From positions 62,001-126,000 of the forward strand of contig JAFGDN010000020.1 in the NCBI GenBank assembly GCA_016932095.1: DNA of 64,000 nt, written 5' to 3'. This document shows, piece after piece, positions 11,726 to 19,457 of the stretch. Below the pieces are notes generated by a model, which was not told the DNA's origin, made no database searches, and worked only from the letters and a program-made list of their open reading frames with translations. The translations under genes and the position numbers were made by a program. Position 1 is the first letter of the stretch. The number at the start of each line of letters is the position of its first letter. The stretch comes from Sedimentisphaerales bacterium (GTDB taxonomy: Bacteria; Planctomycetota; Phycisphaerae; Sedimentisphaerales; Anaerobacaceae).

Positions 11726-11926
11726 AAATGCCAAACATCAAAACACAAATCCCAAACAGAACTCAATTTTCGTGTATGCGTTGATGAGTGAATGAGTAAT
11801 GCGTAAATGAGCTAATGAGTTTCCTGCAAACTTTTCTCATCACTCATTACCCATCACTCATTTACAATCATCAGCGGCTGACGCCCCTTGATTGGAACAT
11901 TGAGTAATTGAGATTTGGAATTTGTT
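11726..11926. repeat. nested facing heptamer arrays, ftsK-rlmN gap
   Basis: Outer pair: five units at 11726-11760 (AAACATC, AAATCCC type) face ATTTGGA-type units at 11899-11926. Inner pair: ATGAGT-type units at 11783-11820 (one 8-nt and one 9-nt unit) face ACTCATT-type units at 11842-11862. Nearly the whole 278-base gap can fold as two nested hairpins. No promoter or gene was identified there. Confidence 0.8.
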
Positions 11927-12000
11927 CGACATTTGGGTTTTGTTTGCAGTTTTTATTTCTCGAATGAACTAATTCCACCAATATTTGGTAGAATATCATT

Positions 12001-13107
12001 ATGGATAAAGACCTTAAATCAATGACGTTTCCTCAGCTCGAAGGGCTTGTTGCCGGACTTGGTCAGAAAAAATACGTTGCCGGCTATATATTCAGCTTCA
12101 TTCATACGCGGCTTATTTCGGATATTTCCGCGATTACTCCTTTGAGCAAGCCCTTTCGCAGCGAGCTGGTAAAGCAGGGTTACTACATATCGAAACTTGA
12201 GGTAGCCGATAAATTGAGCGACCCTGACGGGACGATAAAATACTTTTTTGAATTGCCGGATAATAAACGGGTTGAGGCGGTTTTATTATACGATGACGGC
12301 AGGGCGACGCTCTGCGTTTCGACGCAGGTTGGCTGCGCGATGAATTGCGTCTTTTGCGCCACAGGCCGGCTGGGGCTTGCGCGCAACCTGACCGCGGGCG
12401 AGATTGTTGACCAGGTCGGCCTCGTCGTGCGTGATGCGTCGTGCGTCGCGCGAGCAAACTGCGAGATACGCAATGCGCACGACGCACGACGAATTACGAA
12501 TGTCGTGTTTATGGGAATGGGTGAGCCGCTGGCAAATTATGAAGCGGCCCTGAACGCGGTTCGGATACTCAATCACCCGGCTGGGCGCAAAATTGGTATT
12601 CGTCGCATCACCATAAGCACCTGCGGGCTGCCGCCGGGGATAGAACGGCTCGCGGATGAAGACGTAAGCCCCCGGCTGGCAATATCATTAAACGCCCCCA
12701 CCGACGCCATCCGGCAAAAGCTTATGCCAATAACCAGAAAATATCCCCTTGACCGGCTGTTTGAGGCGCTTAAAGTTTATCAGCGAAAAACCCGAAACAG
12801 GGTTACGTTTGAATATTGTCTTATAAAGGGCGTTAATGATACGGTAATGCACGCAAAGATGCTTGTAAAATGTTTACGCCCCTTTATGCCCGCCTCGACT
12901 CGCCCGCGAGTCGCCCGTGGTGGGTGCAACGTAAATCTGATAGAGTATAATCCGTATGAGAGTTGTGCCTTGAAGCCAAGCGCCCGGGAAGCGATTGAAC
13001 GGTTCGCCGGTGTTTTAAGAAACAGTGGTTTTGAGACGACCATACGGCGTAAATTCGGGCAAACTATAAAGGCGGCGTGCGGACAGCTCGGCACGAGTAT
13101 AAAATGA
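12001..13107 (+). CDS. rlmN: 23S rRNA (adenine-2503-C2)-methyltransferase
   Basis: Radical-SAM enzyme that methylates A2503 of 23S rRNA and, in some bacteria, A37 of tRNAs. The radical-SAM cluster motif CAMNCVFC is at C111, C115 and C118. The family signatures VVFMGMGEPLANY and NLIEYNP follow, with a C-terminal Cys-containing tail. 368 aa is slightly long. Residues about 142-169, between EIVDQVGLV and ITNVVFMG, are a segment encoded by facing heptamer arrays (12424-12506) where other RlmN proteins have a shorter, variable loop. The frame is intact and all catalytic motifs are present, so the enzyme is probably active. The stop overlaps the next start by 4 bases. Confidence 0.95.
   Translation: MDKDLKSMTFPQLEGLVAGLGQKKYVAGYIFSFIHTRLISDISAITPLSKPFRSELVKQGYYISKLEVADKLSDPDGTIKYFFELPDNKRVEAVLLYDDGRATLCVSTQVGCAMNCVFCATGRLGLARNLTAGEIVDQVGLVVRDASCVARANCEIRNAHDARRITNVVFMGMGEPLANYEAALNAVRILNHPAGRKIGIRRITISTCGLPPGIERLADEDVSPRLAISLNAPTDAIRQKLMPITRKYPLDRLFEALKVYQRKTRNRVTFEYCLIKGVNDTVMHAKMLVKCLRPFMPASTRPRVARGGCNVNLIEYNPYESCALKPSAREAIERFAGVLRNSGFETTIRRKFGQTIKAACGQLGTSIK
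12424..12506. repeat. in-frame hairpin of heptamers inside rlmN
   Basis: The left arm has four units (GTCGTGC, GTGATGC, GTCGTGC, GTCGCGC) at 12424-12451. The right arm has five to six units (AATGCGC, ACGACGC, ACGACGA) at 12465-12506. The arms are reverse-complementary with a 13-base loop. They encode rlmN residues about 142-169 without disrupting the frame. Confidence 0.9.
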
Positions 13108-13196
13108 AGAGTTTAGAATTAAGAATTAAAAATGAAGAGTTGAAAGCCGGGGATTGCGTTGCAGGATACTCAGTTCTGAATTCTCGATTCTTAATT
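13101..13196. repeat. facing heptamer arms across the rlmN stop and next start
   Basis: The left arm at 13101-13142 has six units (AAAATGA, AGAGTTT, AGAATTA twice, AAAATGA, AGAGTTG). The right arm at 13169-13196 has four units of form CTnnATT. The first AAAATGA holds both the rlmN stop and the ATG of the next gene. Confidence 0.9.
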
Positions 13197-14141
13197 GGTG
13201 TTGCCGTCTTTGTCTTTATGACGCTAATGGCAGGGATTGGCCGGGCCGAAGGAGAATTGCGGTTCAGATTCAAGGCGGGGGATAAGTATTTTTTAACGTC
13301 GGTGGTGGAACGCAAATCGATACAGTTGGTTGGCGGCAAAGAGATTGTTTCGGAACAAATGCAGCGCCTCGGGTGTGATTTGGATATCGAAGAAGTGGAT
13401 GAGAATGACTGTGCCTGGGCAAGGTACACTTACAGGCGGGCGGCATTGAAGCGTAATGCGCCGGATGCGAATTTTGAGTTTGATTCAAATGTGAACAGTC
13501 CAAAGCTGGCTATCCTGGCGATTCCTACGAAGGCGGCTGTCGGCGAAGGATTTTATGTAAGAATAACCCCCCAGGGGCGACTGACCAACATCAACGGATT
13601 GGTCTCGGTCGTAAGCGCGGCCAAGGGGAAAATCCCTCCGAATCTTGCCAGCAGAGAAGAATTGTGGCGGACTATCGAAAAACAATACGGCGAAGACACT
13701 ATAAGACGCACTCTGGAAGAACAGTTTGCGGTATTTCCTGATGCCAATGTGAACGGCGACGAAAACAGGCCGAATGTTTGGAGCAGGACGGACCGTGTTG
13801 AGAAAGGCGGCGCCACAGTGCTGACGGAGAAAACGTTCCAGCTCAGAGAAGTTGTAAATGATATCGGCCTCGTGGATGTGAATCTGGTCGTCTCCTCAGG
13901 CCCTAATACAGATCAAATCGTCCAAAGCGGCGTCCTTGTAAGATATAAAGTTTCAGGCCTGGGCCAGGGCACGGTTGAGATAGAACAATCATCAGGCCGC
14001 ATTAAAAATTACCGGCTGACCCAGCACATCGTTGAGTCGGTCGAGGCGACTGCCAAGGGGCCGGTCCTTCGCCTGCCGCCTGTTTCTGAACCGATTCATA
14101 CGTATATTAATACATCCTTCCAGATGACAAAACGGGACTAA
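13104..14141 (+). CDS. DUF6263-like secreted protein
   Basis: 345 residues from the ATG at 13104, which overlaps the rlmN TGA (ATGA); an upstream in-frame GTG at 13077 is less likely. A hydrophobic segment at about residues 31-48 followed by AEG looks like a signal peptide with an unusually long N-region, because residues 1-31 are encoded by heptamer arms. The mature part (LRFRFKAGDKYFLTSVVERK, then mixed beta strands to the end) resembles the DUF6263 family of planctomycete and Bacteroidota envelope proteins. That assignment is from memory of the pattern. Molecular function unknown. Confidence 0.65.
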   Translation: MKSLELRIKNEELKAGDCVAGYSVLNSRFLIGVAVFVFMTLMAGIGRAEGELRFRFKAGDKYFLTSVVERKSIQLVGGKEIVSEQMQRLGCDLDIEEVDENDCAWARYTYRRAALKRNAPDANFEFDSNVNSPKLAILAIPTKAAVGEGFYVRITPQGRLTNINGLVSVVSAAKGKIPPNLASREELWRTIEKQYGEDTIRRTLEEQFAVFPDANVNGDENRPNVWSRTDRVEKGGATVLTEKTFQLREVVNDIGLVDVNLVVSSGPNTDQIVQSGVLVRYKVSGLGQGTVEIEQSSGRIKNYRLTQHIVESVEATAKGPVLRLPPVSEPIHTYINTSFQMTKRD

Positions 14142-14516
14142 ACAGATTCCGAACCCGTATGTTCCAATGTTCAAAACAGCAGGCGTAAGCCATTTGAGAC
14201 CTGTCCGACAGGGCCTAAGCGAAGGTGGATTTGGCACTTGAGATTTGTTTTGTTTTTTCAAAAAAGCCCTTGCAGGACGGGGGGTAATGTTGTATATTGA
14301 CAAACCAGCTTCGTCGCAAGGGGTAATGTGGGTTGGCAGTATCACGGCTTTGCCGGCTCAGGCCTCCGACGCAAGCCCGGTCACCCCGCCCAGCGATGGG
14401 CAGGGCCGTGACAACTTGGATTTTCAATTTATTATTTTTTATTTTCTATTTAACAGATTGCAGCCCCGCTGCCTCAAATAGAAAATTGAAAATAGAAAAT
14501 ATTAAATGAAAAATGT
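14142..14516. other. gap without a gene: repeats only
   Basis: 375 bases between the DUF6263-like gene and tRNA-Gln. It contains a short palindrome (CCTGTCCGACAGG, near 14201), two copies of GGGGTAATGT about 40 bases apart (14281 and 14320), and a long heptamer hairpin at the 3' end. No credible coding frame was found. Confidence 0.5.
14420..14510. repeat. facing heptamer arms before tRNA-Gln
   Basis: The left arm at 14420-14454 has five units starting ATTT (ATTTTCA, ATTTTCT). The right arm at 14476-14510 has five units starting AAAT (AAATAGA, AAATTGA). The arms are reverse-complementary over most of 35 bases. Same family as 8333-8374 and 9143-9225. Confidence 0.9.
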
Positions 14517-14588
14517 TACCCGGTGGTGTAATCGGTAACACAGGAGGTTTTGGTCCTCCCATTCCAGGTTCGAGTCCTGGCCGGGTAG
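14517..14588 (+). tRNA. tRNA-Gln (TTG)
   Basis: Complete cloverleaf: acceptor TACCCGG (14517-14523) pairs with CCGGGTA (14581-14587), discriminator G. The anticodon stem AGGAG/CTCCC-type encloses a loop with TTG, and the T-arm is CCAGG-TTCGAGT-CCTGG. The CCA end is not encoded. Confidence 0.95.
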
Positions 14589-14595
14589 ATTGGTT

Positions 14596-14637
14596 GTGAG
14601 TCGTGCGTCACGCAGTACGTAATACGTTATACGCGAA
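14596..14637 (+). repeat. heptamer array between tRNA-Gln and the glmU-like gene
   Basis: Six 7-nt units (GTGAGTC, GTGCGTC, then four starting ACG such as ACGTAAT), ending 6 bases before the next ATG. Confidence 0.85.
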
Positions 14638-14643
14638 ACAGAT

Positions 14644-15612
14644 ATGCAGAGAGCGGCGATAATATTGGCGGCAGGGATAAGCAAGCGGATGAATACCAAG
14701 CTTGCAAAGGTCCTTCACGAGGTTTGCGGAAGGCCGATGCTGGACTACGTCATTGACGCCGTCAGGGGGGCGGGTGTTGAAAAAATATACGCAGTGGTCG
14801 GCTTCGGTGCGGATACAGTAAAACAACGCTATGCCGGCAGTAATGATATCGAGTGGATAATCCAGCCCGAACAAAAGGGCACGGCCCACGCGGTAATGTG
14901 CTGCAGAGAGCTTATGAAGGATTTTACGGGTCAAACGCTGGTGCTTTGCGGCGACGGCCCCCTGATTTGCGCCGAAACCCTCAAAACGCTCATAGACAAG
15001 CATAACGCCGAGCATGCGTCGGCAACCCTCGCGACGGCCGTTCTCGACGACCCGACCGGTTATGGACGCATCGTCAGGGACGCTTATGGTAATATACAGG
15101 CCATCTGTGAGCACAATAACTGCACGCCGGAACAGCTAAAAATCAGGGAAGTCAATCCGAGCTATTACCTGTTTGATAATACGGTGCTTTTCGACTTCGC
15201 CTCCAAAGTGCGGCTCGATAAGGCCAAGGGCGAGTATTACCTCACCGATGTGCTGGCGATGATTATTGAAAGCGGGCACAAGGTCATTGCAATAACGGCC
15301 CTGCGCCCTGAAGAGGCGATAAGCGTCAACAGCCGGGAGCAGCTAAGCGACGCCGGCAAGATTATGCAAAGACGAATCCAGAAAAATCTGATGGAAAACG
15401 GGGTCACAATCGTTGACCCGCCTAATACGTGGATAGACGCCAGGGCCCGGATAGGGCAGGACACGGTCATTGAGCCCTTTACGTGTATTTATGGCGAGGT
15501 CGTTATAGGCAGTAATTGCCGCATCGGGCCGTTCGGATACCTGCGAGATGGCGCCAATATCGGCGATAACGTTGTCCTCGAAGCGAACATCGAGCATCGA
15601 GTAAAGGAGTGA
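14644..15612 (+). CDS. glmU: GlmU-like UDP-GlcNAc pyrophosphorylase, shortened
   Basis: 322 residues, against about 450 for full GlmU. The N-terminal nucleotidyltransferase domain is complete: AAIILAAGISKRM with the following Lys, QPEQKGTAHAV and LCGDGPL. It would make UDP-GlcNAc from GlcNAc-1-P and UTP for peptidoglycan and surface glycans. Only the first turns of the left-handed beta helix remain (IGSNCRIGPFGYLRDGANIGDN, about 282-307), so the acetyltransferase active site is absent. The frame ends inside three to four heptamers (15584-15611) that also supply the AAAGGAG before prs. Either acetyltransfer is done by another enzyme or the gene lost its 3' part. The start is 6 bases after a heptamer array. 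Confidence 0.85.
   Translation: MQRAAIILAAGISKRMNTKLAKVLHEVCGRPMLDYVIDAVRGAGVEKIYAVVGFGADTVKQRYAGSNDIEWIIQPEQKGTAHAVMCCRELMKDFTGQTLVLCGDGPLICAETLKTLIDKHNAEHASATLATAVLDDPTGYGRIVRDAYGNIQAICEHNNCTPEQLKIREVNPSYYLFDNTVLFDFASKVRLDKAKGEYYLTDVLAMIIESGHKVIAITALRPEEAISVNSREQLSDAGKIMQRRIQKNLMENGVTIVDPPNTWIDARARIGQDTVIEPFTCIYGEVVIGSNCRIGPFGYLRDGANIGDNVVLEANIEHRVKE
15584..15611 (+). repeat. heptamer array at the glmU 3' end
   Basis: Three units starting CGA (CGAACAT, CGAGCAT, CGAGTAA) plus AGGAGTG, covering the last nine codons and stop of the shortened glmU-like gene and its junction with prs. Confidence 0.65.
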
Positions 15613-15615
15613 TAG

Positions 15616-16563
15616 ATGTTTTTGAATGACCATATAAAGGTTTTTTCCGGCTGCTCAAATGAGGCGCTTGCCAGGGAGGTCTGTCGGTATCTCGAGGTGC
15701 CGCTGGGCGGGTCCAGGATAGATACGTTTCCCGACGGCGAAAAAATCATACGTATCGAGGACGACGTTCGCGGCAGGGATTGCTTCGTGATTCAATCGAC
15801 CAGCAAGCCCGTGGACGAGCACATAATGGAACTGCTGATTTATCTGGATTGCCTCAGAAGAGCGAGCGCCAGCAGAATAACGGCGGTCATACCGTATTTC
15901 GGTTATGCCCGGCAGGACCGCAAAGACGAAGGCCGAGTTCCAATTACCGCCAAGCTGGTCGCCAACATCGTTACCGCCGCCGGCGCCGACCGGATACTGG
16001 CAATCGACCTGCACGCACAGCAGTTACAGGGCTTTTTCGATATACCTGTGGACCACCTGACCGGAGAGCTTGTCCTGAGCAGGTACTTCCGCGATAAAAA
16101 GATTCAAAACCTCACCGTCGTATCACCCGACGCGGGAAATATCAAAATCGCCTCCCGTTACGCCACAGACCTCGGCGGTGATTTAGCCATCGTGCACAAA
16201 AGACGAACAAACGCCCAGGAAGTGCAGGCCCAGGAGGTTATCGGATGTGTGGAGGGCAGGAATATCCTGATGTGTGATGATATGATAACGACTGCCGGCA
16301 CGGTCTGCCAAGCGGCGGAGCTGGTGAGGCGGCGCGGGGCCCAAAAGATATACGTCGGGGCGACCCACGGGGTGTTTGCCGCAGGCGCCGCAGAGAAGCT
16401 AAGCAAGGCCCCTATCGACGAGGTCGTGGTTACTGATACCATACCGCTGTCGGCTGAGGCGTCAACATTAAGCAAAATAAAGGTTTTGACGGTGGCTTCG
16501 ATGCTGGGTGAGGCAATCAAAAGAATTCACAGAAATGAGTCGGTCAGCGCACTGTTTAGTTAA
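15616..16563 (+). CDS. prs: ribose-phosphate pyrophosphokinase
   Basis: Makes PRPP from ribose-5-phosphate and ATP for purine, pyrimidine, His, Trp and NAD synthesis. Recognisable motifs are the N-terminal FSGCSNEALA, PYFGYARQDRK (ATP binding), IDLHAQQLQGFFDIPVDHL, VVSPDAGN and the PRPP loop DDMITTAGT (about 219-227). 315 aa is the standard class I length. The start ATG is 4 bases after the glmU stop, preceded by AAAGGAG. It is co-transcribed with rplY 18 bases downstream, a conserved order in several phyla. Confidence 0.97.
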   Translation: MFLNDHIKVFSGCSNEALAREVCRYLEVPLGGSRIDTFPDGEKIIRIEDDVRGRDCFVIQSTSKPVDEHIMELLIYLDCLRRASASRITAVIPYFGYARQDRKDEGRVPITAKLVANIVTAAGADRILAIDLHAQQLQGFFDIPVDHLTGELVLSRYFRDKKIQNLTVVSPDAGNIKIASRYATDLGGDLAIVHKRRTNAQEVQAQEVIGCVEGRNILMCDDMITTAGTVCQAAELVRRRGAQKIYVGATHGVFAAGAAEKLSKAPIDEVVVTDTIPLSAEASTLSKIKVLTVASMLGEAIKRIHRNESVSALFS

Positions 16564-16581
16564 GTTTGTTATGAGGGAATT

Positions 16582-17277
16582 ATGGCAAAGACAGAAGTGT
16601 TAAAGGTGGAAATCAGGCAGCAAAAGGGCACCAAAGACGCGGAGAAACTGCGTAAGCAGGGCCGGATTCCGGCCATCGTATATGGGCACAAGCAGGAGCC
16701 GGCGGCGATAACACTCGACAGGCGAAGCTTCATTGAGGGTTTGCACCTGGGACGCCGGCTGATGGATATCCAGCTCGACGGCAAAGACGAGAAACTGCTC
16801 ATCAAGGAAGTGCAATACGACCATCTCGGCAAGGAAATCATACACGTTGACTTTATGCGGGTTGATGTTACCGAAAAGGTCACGGTCGCCATCCCGATAG
16901 AGTTCAAAGGCACAGCCAAGGGAACTCACGAAGGCGGAATGGTCGAGATACACTGCGACCATCTGGACGTCGAGTGCCTTGTAACGAGTATCCCGGAACG
17001 TATTACGGTGTCAATAAAGGAAATGGTGCTGGGCGACGCGATTCACGCAAAAGACATTCAATTGCCCGAAGGGGTCAGATTGATTAGTCAGCCGGAATTG
17101 TTGATGGCTACCTGCCATGAGGTTGCCGAGACCAAGAGCACCGAAGAGATTGAGGAGGAAGCCCCTGTTGCTCCTGAGGTCATAACCGAGGTCGAGAGGA
17201 AAGAACGTGAAGCAGCGGCCCAGGCAGAAGCAGCCGAACAGCCGAAGGAAAAGAAAGAAGAAAAGGAGAAAAAATAG
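16582..17277 (+). CDS. rplY: 50S ribosomal protein L25 (Ctc type)
   Basis: 5S rRNA-binding protein. The N-terminal L25 domain (about 1-95) has RKQGRIPAIVYGHKQEPAAI and LLIKEVQYDHLGKEIIHVDF. The C-terminal TL5/Ctc beta domain (about 98-185) has VTVAIPIEFKGTAKGTHEGG. A long Glu/Lys/Ala tail (about 190-231) is likely disordered. 231 aa fits the Ctc form. It lies between prs and pth, as in many bacteria. Confidence 0.95.
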   Translation: MAKTEVLKVEIRQQKGTKDAEKLRKQGRIPAIVYGHKQEPAAITLDRRSFIEGLHLGRRLMDIQLDGKDEKLLIKEVQYDHLGKEIIHVDFMRVDVTEKVTVAIPIEFKGTAKGTHEGGMVEIHCDHLDVECLVTSIPERITVSIKEMVLGDAIHAKDIQLPEGVRLISQPELLMATCHEVAETKSTEEIEEEAPVAPEVITEVERKEREAAAQAEAAEQPKEKKEEKEKK

Positions 17278-17284
17278 CAAAACC

Positions 17285-17375
17285 GCGTCATACGATTGCG
17301 GTTACGCGGCTGGTTTCGGTTGCGTTAACCGTAAAACGACGGGCGTAACGAGCATCGCAATCGAGAGACGAAATA
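17285..17375. repeat. palindromic heptamer-period element, GTTACG family copy 1
   Basis: About thirteen units with a CG dinucleotide recurring every 7 bases, covering the rplY-pth gap. The core CGGTTACGCGGCT followed by GGTTGCGTTAACC is shared with 19016-19130, 56467-56603 and 62979-63090. The ends (GATTGCG / CGCAATC) are reverse-complementary. Confidence 0.75.
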
Positions 17376-17390
17376 TGCGAAGTAACTGGT

Positions 17391-17969
17391 ATGCGGATGA
17401 TAGTTGGGCTTGGCAATCCCGGCAGGAAATATGCTCAAACGCGTCATAACGCGGGCTTTAAAGTGATTGATATGCTTTCAGAGGCATTCGGAATAGAGGT
17501 TGGCAAGAGGAGTTTTGGCGGCCGCTTAGGCAAAGGCGGATACGCGGGCCAGGATGTGCTCTTGCTGAAGCCCTGGCAGTATATGAATTGCAGCGGAAGG
17601 CCCGTGGCTGACGCGGCTGGTTTTTACAGGATTAAATTGAGCGACGTGCTTGTAGTGCTCGATGATATGTGGCTTGAACCCGGCCAAATCCGGCTCAGGG
17701 AAAGGGGTTCGGCGGGCGGCCATAACGGGCTTGCGGATATCATTGAAAAGCTCGGGACCGAAAACTTTCCCCGGCTGCGGGTCGGCATCGGGCATGCGCC
17801 GGCCGACGGGGCGGTCGATTATGTTTTAGGCGAGCCGGATGAAAAGGAAGACGAATTGATAAACGATGGTCTTGAGCGGGCCAAAGAAGCGGCGATTTGC
17901 TGGCTCGAAGAAGGCACGGGTGCGGCTATGACAAAGTTTAACAGGTTTGAAAAAGAGAAGAATAAATGA
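17391..17969 (+). CDS. pth: peptidyl-tRNA hydrolase
   Basis: Releases peptidyl groups from tRNAs dropped by ribosomes. The catalytic set is visible: Asn in VGLGNPGRKY, His in TRHNAGF (about residue 20), Asp in VVLDDMWLEPG (about 93) and Asn in GSAGGHNGL (about 114). 192 aa is normal. Two in-frame ATGs (17391 and 17397) are equally possible starts; neither has a strong Shine-Dalgarno. Confidence 0.96.
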   Translation: MRMIVGLGNPGRKYAQTRHNAGFKVIDMLSEAFGIEVGKRSFGGRLGKGGYAGQDVLLLKPWQYMNCSGRPVADAAGFYRIKLSDVLVVLDDMWLEPGQIRLRERGSAGGHNGLADIIEKLGTENFPRLRVGIGHAPADGAVDYVLGEPDEKEDELINDGLERAKEAAICWLEEGTGAAMTKFNRFEKEKNK

Positions 17970-17977
17970 TTTTTGTT

Positions 17978-17993
17978 GGAGGTAAATAAATTG
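17978..17993 (+). promoter_or_regulatory. ribosome-binding site fixing the rpsF TTG start
   Basis: GGAGG (17978-17982), 8 bases before a TTG at 17991. The in-frame upstream TTG at 17973 would place this site inside the gene, so 17991 is preferred. Confidence 0.7.
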
Positions 17994-18494
17994 GAGTCAG
18001 TCAAAAAGCTCTACGAAAGTATGTTTTTAATCGATTCAGCCGAGGCGGCGAGGGACTGGGACGGCATTCTTGACTTTATCAGGAAGATTTTAACGAAGGC
18101 CGAGGCCGAAATCATCTCGATGCGCAAATGGGACGAACGGCCGCTTGCTTACCCAGTCGGCAGATGCACTCGCGGAACCTATATCCTCGCTTACATCAGG
18201 GTGAACGGCCAGAAGGTTGGCGACATTGAGCGGGACGTCCGGCTATCGGAGCGCATTATGCGGGCGCTGATTCTCAGGGCGGACCACCTCACCGAAGAGG
18301 ATATGGCTAAAGATACCCCCGCGGAACGAACCGAAAAACAGAGAATCTTGCCCGAAGTGAAGCCATCCGCCGAAGGCGAGACCTCGCCAAATGGCCACGT
18401 GGCTGTGACCGACGAGGTTGTGCCGGCGGCAGCGGAAGCTCCGGAAGCCGTCGTTGAGGAGTCGGGCGCGCCGGGAGATTTACAGGGAACATGA
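17991..18494 (+). CDS. rpsF: 30S ribosomal protein S6
   Basis: 167 residues from the TTG at 17991, chosen because GGAGG is 8 bases upstream. The S6 fold spans about residues 1-97 (KLYESMFLIDS, AEIISMRKWDERPLAYPVGRCTRGTYIL, SERIMRALILRAD). A 65-residue acidic Ala/Pro/Glu tail follows, longer than in E. coli and likely disordered. S6 binds S18 and helix 22/23 of 16S rRNA; rpsR is two genes downstream. The order rpsF-ssb-rpsR-rplI is the classic operon. Confidence 0.96.
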   Translation: MESVKKLYESMFLIDSAEAARDWDGILDFIRKILTKAEAEIISMRKWDERPLAYPVGRCTRGTYILAYIRVNGQKVGDIERDVRLSERIMRALILRADHLTEEDMAKDTPAERTEKQRILPEVKPSAEGETSPNGHVAVTDEVVPAAAEAPEAVVEESGAPGDLQGT

Positions 18495-18495
18495 A

Positions 18496-18553
18496 GCGAT
18501 ACGTTACGATACCCATAACGGGAATAAATACGGTTTCGGTAACGGTAACGCCG
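18496..18553. repeat. inverted GTTACG-type element, rpsF-ssb gap
   Basis: GATACGTTACGATACC on the left and GGTTTCGGTAACGGTAAC on the right, partly reverse-complementary around an AT centre. It directly precedes the GGAAGGAG of ssb. The 7-nt period is less regular here. Confidence 0.6.
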
Positions 18554-18566
18554 GAAGGAGTAACTT

Positions 18567-19010
18567 ATGGCAAACTTTAACAAGGTTCTTTTGATGGGCA
18601 ACCTGACCCGCGACCCGCAGTTGTCGTATCTGCCGAGCCAGACGCCGGTTGTGGAATTCGGGATTGCGGTGAACCGCAAATGGACCAGTAAAGAGGGCGA
18701 TAGCAAAGAGGAAGTGTGCTTTGTTGACTGTCGTGCCTTTGGCAGGACGGCTGAGAACATCAATAAATATTTGCACAAAGGTCAGCCGCTCTTTGTTGAA
18801 GGCCGGCTTGTGTATGATACCTGGACGGCGCAGGACGGCTCCAAACGCAGCAAGCACAGGGTCCACGTCGATAATTTTCAGTTCATTGGCGCTCCCGCCA
18901 GAACGGCCGGCTCTGCGGAAGCCGGTATGGAAAGTCAGGCCGAGCCGGATAACAGCAGCCAGGCGGAAACGGCAAACCAGGCACGACCAAAGGATGATAT
19001 ACCGTTCTGA
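18567..19010 (+). CDS. ssb: single-stranded DNA-binding protein
   Basis: 147 residues with a strong GGAAGGAG upstream. The OB-fold is at about 1-108 (FNKVLLMGNLTRDPQLSYL, VVEFGIAVNRKW, FVDCRAFGRTAENI, LFVEGRLVYDTW). A Gln/Ala-rich linker leads to the acidic interaction tip DDIPF, which binds repair and replication partners. It lies within the rpsF-ssb-rpsR-rplI operon. Confidence 0.97.
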   Translation: MANFNKVLLMGNLTRDPQLSYLPSQTPVVEFGIAVNRKWTSKEGDSKEEVCFVDCRAFGRTAENINKYLHKGQPLFVEGRLVYDTWTAQDGSKRSKHRVHVDNFQFIGAPARTAGSAEAGMESQAEPDNSSQAETANQARPKDDIPF

Positions 19011-19015
19011 GTGAT

Positions 19016-19130
19016 AGCGTTAAACGGTTACGGTTACGCGGCTCGTATCAGTTGCGTTGAGCGTAAAGCGCAGCTAAAGACGCAACCGTAAAACGATAAA
19101 TGAAACAAGCCGCGCAACTGATGAACAAAA
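19016..19130. repeat. palindromic heptamer-period element, GTTACG family copy 2
   Basis: About sixteen units filling the ssb-rpsR gap. CGGTTACGCGGCTCGTATC (about 19030) matches the other family members. ATCAGTTGCG near 19048 is exactly reverse-complementary to CGCAACTGAT near 19113, so it can fold into a long hairpin in the operon mRNA. Confidence 0.8.
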
Positions 19131-19154
19131 TACGAGTTTTTAAAAAGGTGAAAT

Positions 19155-19451
19155 ATGGCCGAATACGGCGAAAGAAGATTTGACAGAAGAGGCGAAAGAA
19201 GAAACGGCCCCGGCGCGCCGGGGGAAACGACCCGCAAACTGACCGCACCGCAGCAGACCCAGTGCCGGTTCTGCAGACGCGGCGAAAAGTACATCGATTA
19301 CAAGGATATCGAGACGCTTCAAAAGCTATTGACGCACCGCGGCAAGATATACTCGCGCAAACGCAGCGGCAACTGTGCCGGCTGTCAGCGAAAGGTCAAA
19401 AGGGCAATTAAACGCGCACGGTATATGGCGTTATTGCCGTTTACCGCTTAA
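19155..19451 (+). CDS. rpsR: 30S ribosomal protein S18
   Basis: 98 residues. A basic, Gly-rich N-terminal extension of about 30 residues precedes the conserved core (YIDYKDIETLQKLLTHRGKIYSRKR split around RGKI). It is a zinc-binding (C+) version, with CRFC near residue 37 and CAGC near residue 74 providing four Cys. S18 pairs with S6 on the 30S platform. Confidence 0.95.
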   Translation: MAEYGERRFDRRGERRNGPGAPGETTRKLTAPQQTQCRFCRRGEKYIDYKDIETLQKLLTHRGKIYSRKRSGNCAGCQRKVKRAIKRARYMALLPFTA

Positions 19452-19457
19452 ACCGCG

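Noticed and set aside
12424..12506. CRISPR array
   Set aside because: Units are 7 nt with no spacers and no cas genes nearby; the same holds for all other arrays.
13064..13429. Minus-strand frame with repetitive residues (SSFLILNSKLFILYS)
   Set aside because: The repetitive peptide comes from reading the heptamer arms backwards. It overlaps rlmN and the DUF6263-like gene.
14281..14420. Promoter for tRNA-Gln (TTGACA at about 14297)
   Set aside because: No matching -10 box at proper spacing was found, and the heptamer hairpin intervenes.
17285..19130. Insertion sequence remnants
   Set aside because: The palindromic elements carry no transposase fragment, and no flanking target duplications could be recognised.
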